Assembly (NCBI GenBank): GCA_033439255.1
Contig: CM065880.1
Location: forward strand, 2,852,001-2,916,000
Origin: Hericium rajendrae
Lineage: Eukaryota; Basidiomycota; Agaricomycetes; Russulales; Hericiaceae
Direction of reading: 5' to 3'
DNA: 64,000 nt
Shown here: piece after piece, positions 55,534 to 64,000 of the stretch
Layout: every line of letters begins with the position of its first letter
Position numbering within the stretch: the stretch's first letter is position 1
Notes under the pieces: model-generated
The model's input: the letters and a program-made list of their open reading frames with translations, nothing else
Told to the model about the DNA's origin: nothing
Databases searched by the model: none
Program-made: the position numbers and the translations under genes

Positions 55534-57829
55534 TTAAGCCGACCCGGGCGCAGAGCCCGCCGACCCGGGCTCGTCGATGCCCATCTTCTTGCGCACGATC
55601 TCGAACGTCTTGAGCATCTTGCGCCGCGCCCCCAGGGCCGCGACGCCCTTCGCCTCGAGCGCCGCCTCGTCCATCGCGACCATGTCGCGCCAGTTCATCG
55701 TCTCGAAGTTCGGCGTGTACTTGTGCAGGCGCAGCGAGCGCAGCCACGCGGGCACGTCGTTCAGCACCGCGGGGTCGAAGTCCTCCTCGTTCATCTTCTC
55801 ACGCCCGCTCACGCTCGACTTGTTCGGCGAGCGCCCGCTCAGCCGCCCGCTCCCGCGCCCGCTGCCCGACGCCGCCGACGCGGGCGACATGCCCATGCCG
55901 GGGAACCCGCCGAGCCCAGGCTGCCCGAACCCGCTCGCGGCCATCTGCGCGGCGAGCAGCTGCTCGGGCGTGATCCCCATTGCGCTCAGGTTCGCCATGT
56001 TGAGCATGTTCATGTTCATCAGCGGGTTCATGCCTGCGAGGCCCGCCATGCCAAGTCCGTTTGCGCTCGGCAGCCCCATTCCCAGGCCGGGGCTGCCCAG
56101 TCCCAGATTGAAGCCTCCCATGCCCAGGCCCGCCATGCCGTTATCGTCGCCGAACCTGCCGGCTGGCCCGGGACTGCGCCCACCATTCCAGCCTCCTCCT
56201 CCTCCTCCTCCGTATCCGCTGTTGCTGCCACCCCCGTTGATCCGCGGGTTGCGCTGCGACTGCTGCTGGCCATTGTTGTTCTGCATCTGCTGCTGCTGCT
56301 GCTGTTGGCCGTGGAGGAGGTTCCCATCATCGCCATAAATACCATTGCTCTGGCCGACATCGCTGCCGCCGGTCTTGGACACGCGGCGGAACTTCTTGGG
56401 GTCGTCCATGAGCGGGACGCGCCCGCCACTCCAATCGGCGAGCTTGTTGTTCGCGGCGTCGAGCGCCTGCCCGTTGACGCTCCCGTTGTTGTTGTTCTTG
56501 AACATCGGGATGAGCGGCGTGTTGACCATGCTCGCCCAGCTGTCGCCGGGGAGGGGCGAGTGCACGTCCATGCCGCCTTCAGGCCGGGGAGAGCGCATAG
56601 CCGCGCTGGCTGCGATGCCGGAGAAGTCCGTGCTCTGGGGTCTCGAGCCCTTGGTCGTGTGGTCGGGCATGGTGACTTCCTGGGTGGGCGAGCCTGAGCG
56701 CTCTGCGACTTGGCCCAGAGAGCTGGAAGCGCTGCCCCAGACACCGCGCCCGTCGCCGCTAGAGGCGAGGGCTGGCGCAGAGATGCGGTGGGCGGCGTTG
56801 CTCGCCTTGAGCTTCGCGCGCTGCTGAGCAAGCGTCGCGGCGGCTTCGGCGGAGCTTCCGACGTTGGCCGCGGTATCGGGCGACAAGTAGGTAGAGCCTG
56901 AGGACTCAAATGCGAGGCTCTGGCGGTTGGCCGCCGCGCCAGCACTGAAGTTGCGAGCAGAAGGGGAGCCCGGCATGTTCGACATGAGACCAGGAGACTT
57001 GAGGTTCATGCTGGCAAGCTTGGCCTCCATCTGACTCTGCATGGAGCCACTCATGGCGGGGCTGAGTAGTGCGGTCATGGGGTCCGACCTGGCCATCTGC
57101 TGCAAGACGGTAATAAAGAATCGAATCTGAACTTGTGTAGAATGTTGCAAAAGACTGTAAAGAGCGGCTGTGCGCTCTGCTTCGGAGAGAACTTTGAACC
57201 CTGGAGACGTCGTGAGAGACTGCATGCACGCCTAGAGAATACCACGTACATTGCTCGATGGCACTTAGTTCCTCTTTGAAATTGACGTCGAGAGAGGCTG
57301 CAGCCATCTCTTCCTGCATCGAGGCATCAGCGACTAGCGCAAAAAGGAAAAGGGTGCAAGTGTACATACCAGCGTGACTTCGTAATTTTGAAGGTTCTCG
57401 AACCACTGATCAATGGCCTCCGCTGGGAAAACATGTCAGCAAACTGAGCTGCACGATAACATGACAGAGCAGAAGGGTGGCACGGCGGCTATCAATAGTG
57501 ATGGCTCTCACAACAGACAGTCTGCGCATAGCAACACATAGCGAGCCAAGCACTATATCTTGCGCTCTGACCGACACAGATACACTGCTTCAAGAATGCT
57601 CACCTTCGGGAGTTTGAAACATACCAGCGCTGCCTAGCAGCTCGCTCGTGGGCCTGCCTCCACCGACATTACCACCGGGTCGAGGTGAGGGCATACCATT
57701 GAAGGCCTGGGCGGCACCGGTGGGGCGAGCAGATGGACCCATAGACGCACGGGCGTTCGCAGGCTTCCCACCTGAAGGGGCCGGGGAGGGGCTGGGGCTG
57801 GGGCTAGAAGGAGGACGAAGAGATGCCAT
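55534..57829 (-). CDS. VTS1: SAM-domain RNA-binding protein VTS1 (Smaug-like)
   Basis: Four exons, 3' to 5': 55534-57200, 57250-57313, 57370-57422, 57604-57829, giving 669 aa. The N-terminus MASLRPPSSPSPSPSP leads to the conserved N-terminal helical region (AEAIDQWFENLQNYEVTLEE, FKEELSAIEQWFKVLSEAER, VQIRFFITVLQQMA). A long Ser/Gly/Asn/Gln-rich linker follows with a polyglutamine run, and the C-terminal SAM domain (VPAWLRSLRLHKYTPNFETM, about residues 594-655) ends in RKMLKTFEIVRKKMG. VTS1 binds hairpin Smaug-recognition elements in mRNA and promotes deadenylation and decay in the cytoplasm. An in-frame Met 17 codons upstream (57880) is an alternative start. Confidence 0.92.
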
Positions 57830-59460
57830 TGGTTGTGACGTGGTGTGGAAAGTAGATAGAAATGCTGTCGACGGTTTCAACCTTCAGCGGTGGTATGCGC
57901 GGGTATGGCGTATAGGCACAAAGAAGTTCCTTCAAGGTAACGGTCGGTGTAGCGACGACGTCGAGTCGGGAAGCTGGCTAGGATGAAGAAGACCCTGGAG
58001 GGGCTACTGCAACTAGACAAGACCAGCGGAGCCTGCCGGTCTAGGAGAAGACAAAGGATGGACGGCGACGAGGCAGGGCGGCGGCGGCAGCGACGACGAC
58101 GACGAGCAGGACGACGGAGACGACGAAGAGATGGACAACAAGCAGCCACCGCCACCGAATACTTCAGCAACAAAAGATAGCTTATGTCAGCTCTCAGCCA
58201 CTTCCCTTAGCCTCAGGCTGTCCTCCTCCATCAAAACATGATCGTACCGTCCGCCCACGACCCTCCAATTCATCGTTTTTTGATATGATGAGCTCTCTCT
58301 GTTCATCATTTTTCACCAACGAGCACGTACATGAATAGCCCTCAGCGGCGACCACTGGCTGTCCCGTGGTGCCTCACCCTTACGATCGTCATGCAGTCTA
58401 ATTATATTGTTACAGCGCTCCCTACTATATCACATTCAGGTATTGCCGCCCATGGCACTGTTCTTGAGCTCTGACTGATGATGGTCGATTTTTATCGCGA
58501 GCCGTGCGGTGAGTTTCTCGACTGACGCCCCGACTCCGCACGACCCTGAAATGTCAACTTGATGATCATGGACATATCATAATGGCTTTATATCAACGAT
58601 CCAATCTCTGTCACGCACCCAGACCTGTTCCCGCTGATCAATTGCATTTGACATATCGGGTCAGTTTCAAGAACTTTGCGAAATCGGATTCCACCCTAAC
58701 TCGCCACGACGACCTTTCAGGTTGTCAACCAGCAGAATTTCACTTGAAGCTCTTCGGCGTATATCTGCACATACGAATTCGACTTGTCAGAAGCAGCTGC
58801 CTCTTGTTCGGCATCCCACAGCCTTATATCAAGCCTCGCGTTTGATTGGACCTTGTACCTTCATTTAACCATGCTTATCCCCTCTTAAGCTGACGATTGC
58901 CCGCTCAGTCCAATGGAGCAAGTGATGCGAGAAGATAACCTTTAACAAGTGGAATTTATCACTTACCGCATATCTACTCCACCGCCGTCTGGCCATGAAT
59001 CAAGAGTCCACATTGTATCGTCTCCGGGACAAAGGTTAAGGTAGTGCACGTCTGCATCCTGATATTGTGTGTGGTGCTCAAGTTATCGCACAGTCCAAAT
59101 ATCAGCTATAAGCGTATGTAACTATTCGGCTTTGATGAGATGATCAAGAGATACGGCACTCGCTCGCTCCTTGTACTCCATGAGGCAGGTGCTCGATGCA
59201 CCACGGAACATCACCTTTAAGTGCGAATATGAGTATGTACAACTGGGGGAAAACAAGTACTTCTTGTTCTATTTCTTGTCCGGTGATGTTTAGCACCGGG
59301 TACAAAGCCCCGCGAATTCGATCTACGTTGACCGTATTGAACATCAACGTCTAGCTCCTGGCGAGCAAGGCAAGTCTATCCTATTTTTCTTTTTCGCTCA
59401 CTGCTGAGCTGACGCGATTTCGTCTAGTATCTAACAGCCTCTCGCCTGTCCAACAGCACC
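57830..59460. other. intergenic, no gene supported
   Basis: VTS1 promoter and about 1.4 kb of AT-richer sequence without a recognisable gene. A TTTCTTTTTCG-like pyrimidine-rich stretch lies before the B8 start. Confidence 0.4.
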
Positions 59461-60063
59461 ATGTCCCATCGACTGCCCGCATTTTCAAGCCATGGCCCAA
59501 CTCCGGGTCTGTCACAGTCCTCAGGACCGCCCTCCGTTCATCCAAATCAACCAGGCCCCGCCTCCACTATAGGCGCAACGTATCATACATTTACGGTGCA
59601 ACCCCAGAAACCCTTGCTCAAGGGTCCCAAGGCCGCGCATCATCAGAACAGGAAGAGCGAGGTCCCGAGCACGTCTGCTCCTTGGAAGGATCCGCGCGAG
59701 GCGGCGGCAGCTTCTGCTGGACACAAGCGTTCGCTGCAAGACGGCGTGCTCTCCCGACAAAGCCAGAGCATGGGGCTTCCACCCCCTCCGTCCGACCGTC
59801 CGACCAGACGCAAAGAAGGCATAATCGCAAGGCGTCAAGGTACGTCGCTCTGCTCGAGGTTGCGGAGGATAGAGCGCTGAATTGCCTATTTGGCAGCGAT
59901 TCAGGACTTCGATCCAGCAGAGCAGAACCGTGCATGGTTCCGCGAGTCGATGTCTCAACTCGATCTCATCAGAGAGGAGGACAAAGACCAGCAACAGCTC
60001 ATGCAGAAACTCTCGGCGGACGTGGACTCTATCTCACGAATGCTGGATCGGCGGGGCCTCTGA
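59461..60063 (+). CDS. pair-B gene B8, outside the array, plus strand
   Basis: Exons 59461-59839 and 59897-60063 give 181 aa. Clear pair-B member: PQKPLLKGPKAAHHQNRK, SAPWKDPREAAAASAGHKRS and an intron at the same place and phase, after RRKEGIIARRQ. The N-terminus has lost the LYSGMSSLQI motif (SSGPPSVHPNQPGPAS instead), and the C-terminal coiled coil is shorter and different (AIQDFDPAEQNRAWFRESMS to SISRMLDRRGL). No pair-A gene faces it. It lies 11 kb from the array among ordinary genes. Confidence 0.7.
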
Positions 60064-60644
60064 CAATTCCATGATATACGATGATGAAGCTGTGTCCCGT
60101 CTAGACAAGAGTGTATCTATAGATCATTGTTAAGCGTTGTTAGGCTTAATTTCCTTCTCCTTGTAAAGGCACTATGCGTGATATGACAGATTCGAAAGGT
60201 AAAAAGGTAAAACAAAATGCGCCAGCTAGCGTAGTCTTCCAGAGACAGAGTAAACGGGAGTCAATGCTTCATTAGTCTTCATACCGTTTTCTTTATCCAA
60301 ACGCTGTTCTCTTTACCGTCTCAAAAGTGAAGTCAACGTGCTCATACCCAAGATAAAATCAGCAACAGGACAAGTTATCGCATTGTCTAGGGACGATGTA
60401 CATCGACAAAAATTACCAACGACGACAAGATGACAACCGCCCTACTAGAACTTCCGATCTAAATCCTCCTCAAAAACTCGCACTGCAAAACGTCTCGCAG
60501 ACTTGCTGTCGAGATTTCGCATTGCTCATGAAAGACGCCAATCCTTGAAATCAACCATCAAACCCATCAGATATAAGCTAGCAACCTTGACAGAGAAGCA
60601 TATTACCTACGGCGGTGCTGCGAATCGACTTCGGGCTTGGCCCC
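60064..60644. other. convergent 3' spacer, no pair-A partner
   Basis: I looked on the minus strand for a pair-A C-terminal coil or bHLH segment and saw none. Confidence 0.45.
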
Positions 60645-61183
60645 TCAGCCGAGAGCGGCGACCTGAGCTCCGAACGTCGTGGATGCCTGGGGGCATCCAA
60701 CGCCGGGACCGTGCAGGTTCTGCAGGGTCACCGTCGCGGCATTCAGGCAGGCGCGCTTGTCGCCGGCAGTGCACGAGACCGCGATACCGGGGTTGTTGAT
60801 TGCATGACCAGCGTTAATGTTCGCGTTGAACGCCTGACGGGGTTTCCAGTTAGACGGGCTCAGGCAGAGAGGGGGAAGCGCGGCGAACCTGGTTGAACTG
60901 GTCCTGTGGCGGCGGGCAGCTGCAGGGAATCTTGATAGGCTGACCGTCGGGCCCGTTGACGGAACCGTCACAGTCGCCGGTACCTGATAGCAATGGATCA
61001 CATTTAGCACAGCCCGGAGCGACGCTAATAGACGAAACCGCACGTACCAGTAGGGTTCTTGCCGGCCGTGAAGCCCAACGAAGGGATCAGGCTAGGGTCC
61101 ACGTCTCTGGTCTTGAGCGGCGCAGAGGAGACGGACGCAGCAAAGATGGCCGCAAGGGTAAGGAAAGCAGTAGCGTACTTCAT
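60645..61183 (-). CDS. small secreted cysteine-containing protein, conserved in basidiomycetes
   Basis: Exons, 3' to 5': 60645-60833, 60889-60983, 61048-61183, giving 139 aa. Signal peptide of about 21 residues (MKYATAFLTLAAIFAASVSS), then GDCDGSVNGPDGQPIKIPCS, CPPPQDQF, a helix-like NANINAGHAINNPGIAVSC, ACLNAATVTLQNLHGPGVGC; six cysteines in the mature part. I recall this pattern from small secreted proteins of polypores and agarics, but no function is known to me. A TATA box lies about 170 bp upstream, as expected for a strongly expressed secreted protein. Confidence 0.8.
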
Positions 61184-63173
61184 GATTGACGTAGTAAGGA
61201 TGGATGGGTAGATGTAGAAAGGAAGTGAGTGTTAGAACAAAGGATAACCGTCGAGACGTCCGGCGCTGAGCAAAGAAGGAATGGCGTTACCGACACAGTC
61301 GGGAAGAAAATGAGAGAGAAGAGGGATGGAGAGCAGCTCCTGATCATGGCCTGCTTTTATACGATGGCGAGTCGAGCACCGGGTCCGGGTCCTCATGACA
61401 ACATCAGCTCCACGGTCTTTCGACCTCGACGGCGTCCGGTAATGATCAATATGATCTGCTTTCGGTCTAGCCGAAGGCAATTTCATGTTGCATGCGGTAT
61501 ACGCTGGCCGCCGTCGGCATGTACAAGAGCTGAGGACATCCCTATACAATTCAGCAACGATATTAAAGACGATTCATACCATTAAGAGACTGAGATTTGA
61601 GCTGACGGGGCCAGGAGAAGTTGGTCCACTTGGCCCCTGCATTTCCTTCCTGAGAATTTTCAGAAAGGACGCGGTGCGGGCTTGACAGCATGATGAGTGG
61701 GCGTCTCGGTTGGTCGACACCAAGAGGTTTCACCTGTCAGTTCTTCAGAGTTGTACTGCGCGTCTACGGCATCACTGCATCAGATTTTGATTGCTATGTC
61801 AATGCATGATGCGCCCCGGAATATGAGAAAATGACAGTGATATCTGTGCGCGGCTCTTCGCCAAATCTTCTTGATATATACGTCCAACATCAGCCTAACG
61901 TTAACGTGAACATGATGAGTAGGATCGGAGATATAGGATGCGACTTGCCTGCGCCTCGAGCTCAGTGGTCGTCACAGATCCATATCTGCACACACGGTGT
62001 CGACAGAGCATAAGTATGGGAGGTGAAAGGAACGACTCGGTGTCGGAACCGGGAACCCCACATCGTCGTGATATCAAGGATAAACAAACGCTTCGAACAC
62101 TTTGTATAAATTATAGCCCAGCTTTTGTGCCGCCGGATCCGGCGATATCCAATCTTTTTAAACTTAATTGACATTTCGGTCGACTGTCGACCGCACTCGC
62201 ATCAAGCCGCATGGTGGGTCCTCCCATGTGCATTCTGTCACACACTGTGGAGAACGAGCATGCTGCTATCGACTGCAACCATGCCGCTGGTCTGAAACAC
62301 GGCTGGATGAAATGCCGAAGCCGTCCACTACGGCATACTGGGCGGAGCATTCGCGGAACAGATAGAGGAAGCGACACGGTCACTGCTTCTAGTGCCATGG
62401 AGTGGAAGCAAGGCATAGAGATATCTCTGACGCGGTTGCGCGTCGGTCGCGGTATTCCGAGCAACGACGATAGCCGAAGTAAAAGGAGTATCTGAGCTCG
62501 ATATCTGGGAATTCAGGGAATGAGCCACCAATAAGAGCGATCACCGCCTATTTCTTGAAGTATAATCTCGGATGCTCTTGAGGCCGGCGTGCGAGACTAG
62601 TATCCAGACATCAGAGCCAGACGGCATCTGCCCCCTCGCGACATGGCGATGCATTGATGGAGCTGATGCGGCCAAGCAGGAGGATTGCAAGTAGATGCAG
62701 TGTAAGGGCTCAAGTGTGGTCTTTACCCATCATTGAGCCACCATACGTTCCCGTGATGACTGAGGCTGGCCCGGATGCGACAAAGACGGCATCGACAGAT
62801 AGAACAACAAAAATCCTGCCACATTATGCGCGAAGCTGTTCGGCATGGCATGATGGCTGTCGTCTCGAGGCAGCTAGGCGGATGACCTTGGCCCAACTCG
62901 TAGCATTGAGAGTCAGCGATGCGATGCGATCATCGGTGATGAAAGTGGCTACTCATCTCTGGAGATTCCTGAGCGTCTGGTCGCGTTCGCGTCGCCGCTT
63001 CGCAAGGTGCTGCTCTAGTACATGGACGTGAGCCAGGTAGCTGTACATGGTATAATGCGACAGTAGCTTACAAAGATCCTGAAGCCGAAGACGGTCAAAG
63101 TCGAGTGGTCGCGAATTTAGATACCACAGACCTTAGTCTTGACTGCTGTCGCAGTGCCGACAAAGATCATTAC
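61184..63173. other. intergenic, no gene supported
   Basis: About 2 kb. Open frames exist but none has intron logic or a domain. A minus-strand stretch near 62,730-62,820 (VLSVDAVFVASGPASVITGT in one frame) resembles membrane-protein coding sequence and may be a decayed gene. Confidence 0.35.
61354..61361 (-). promoter_or_regulatory. TATA box of the small secreted protein gene
   Basis: TATAAAAG on the minus strand, about 170 bp upstream of the start codon. Confidence 0.55.
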
Positions 63174-63465
63174 CTATACACGCGCCGAGACTTCCCATGA
63201 TAGGGCAATGATCGGCCAAACCTGAGGTTCTAGAATAAGAACAGGCACTCGGTTGGTCTGGCGCACTTCATTGACGGTTGAAATCGCTAGAAGGCGATGA
63301 AGCCTACGGTCAGCAAGCGGAGAAGGTAGAGTTTCCAGACGAGACAGAAAAACGATTGCCTTCTTCCAGGCGAGGCAGCTGAAAAGACTTGATGTTATAG
63401 AAATTGCTATGTTAAGAGGTCACGTACCACCAAAGTAAGAGAATAACGAAGAGGTAAGAACCCAT
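63174..63465 (-). CDS. hypothetical short spliced gene
   Basis: Exons 63428-63465 and 63174-63378 would give 80 aa (MGSYLFVILLLWCCLAWKKA, then HRLLAISTVNEVRQTNRVPV). The donor GTACGT and acceptor TTTTCAG are good, and the phase is consistent. The product starts with a hydrophobic stretch. No family recognised; it could be the remnant of a larger membrane-protein gene continuing on both sides. Confidence 0.2.
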
Positions 63466-64000
63466 GTCAACGTCGCGGACGACATCGACGACTCATCGAC
63501 GTCGTTTGGAAGAAATCAAGTTGAGCGAATCCGGCGGGCCGAGCGGATACTGAGCGGACCGGCCTTGATCTTACAGCGTCTGCTGTCGGTTGCAGCTCCG
63601 AGTTTTTCAGCACCTTGTTCCCTTCCTGCAAAATGTGACATCGATATTAGCTTCGATGCCCCATCCATTCGTTAACTTCCCGTTGCTATGGTGATCTTGC
63701 GCTTCGCAACTTGCAATCGAAGTAAGTAAGTATTCCATGATATTTTCTAGACCCCCACTCGAGTTTTCAGCACGATCGACGGTCACGCACGAAGGTTGAA
63801 ATCGCCAGCTTTCGTGATACTGAATACAGTGTATGATTGTAGAAAGGAAAGAGATCGCGGTCAATGCTCCAGACCAGTGTCCGACCACGCTTCGATGCTT
63901 TGTCCCCGAATCGGGAAGCCTATCTGAGAGCGTGCGTACCCACTTTGTACCCTTTCAAGTAAGTTCAAAGCTCGGGCATGGAGGCAACAGTGATCCAATG
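63466..64000. other. window end, nothing supported
   Basis: A minus-strand frame at 63607-63888 begins with a hydrophobic segment (SGALTAISFLSTIIHCIQY) but has no further support. Confidence 0.3.

Noticed and set aside
55723-56697. Long plus-strand frame opposite VTS1
   Set aside because: Antisense shadow of a GC-rich, repetitive coding exon; the VTS1 SAM domain is on the minus strand.
62111-62464. Frames on both strands at 62.1-62.5 kb
   Set aside because: No domain, no introns in register and no start context; treated as noncoding.

Overview
The window reads as nuclear DNA of a filamentous basidiomycete, most likely an Agaricomycete (a wood-decay polypore type is my inference). The signs are dense GT-AG introns of about 45-65 bp, several micro-exons of 6-16 nt, GC-rich coding sequence, and the gene set: GH16 glucanase, PEBP-like secreted protein, FIST protein, VTS1, SIN1 and RRP6. 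All gene models here were spliced by eye; exon phases were checked for every multi-exon model and one junction (in the RING gene) could not be resolved.

Left flank (1-18.3 kb), ordinary genes: a truncated CoA-transferase family III gene, ETF beta subunit, a large RING-H2 protein, a FIST-domain protein, a secreted PEBP-like protein, a degenerate kinase (pseudokinase), the nuclear exosome nuclease RRP6 and the TORC2 subunit SIN1/AVO1. Right flank (51-64 kb): a short-chain dehydrogenase, a GPI-anchored GH16 glucanase, the RNA-binding regulator VTS1, a small cysteine-containing secreted protein, and sparse sequence to the end.

Centre (about 20.3-50.7 kb), an accessory region built from repeated, apparently fungus-specific genes. 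Its core is a tandem array of convergent gene pairs. Each pair has a plus-strand gene, here called pair-A (430-450 aa, long disordered N-terminus, then a basic helix-loop-helix-like segment and a coiled coil), facing a minus-strand gene, pair-B (210-235 aa, basic conserved N-terminal half and coiled-coil C-terminal half). I count five A loci that are intact or mostly present, one A remnant, six intact B genes (one outside the array at 59.5 kb) and one damaged B. A falls into two subtypes and B into three, and the subtypes are combined differently in different pairs. A large block (20.5-27 kb) recurs in diverged form at 42.6-47.5 kb, and a 759-bp segment occurs twice with no difference that I can see (41,219-41,977 and 48,317-49,075).

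Inside and around the array lie two paralogous small genes with matching TATA boxes and leader introns (pair-C genes, 29.7 and 31.5 kb), an SDR gene (33.7 kb), an intact 2-oxoglutarate/Fe(II) oxygenase (49.0 kb) with a broken, truncated copy (41.9 kb), a TA-flanked terminal-inverted-repeat element whose insertion is proven by a paralogous empty site (23.6-24.4 kb), and another inverted-repeat element just outside (18.8-19.3 kb). The most interesting signal is the A/B pair array: a multi-copy, combinatorially shuffled pair of a putative bHLH-zip regulator and a coiled-coil partner that I cannot assign to any described system.
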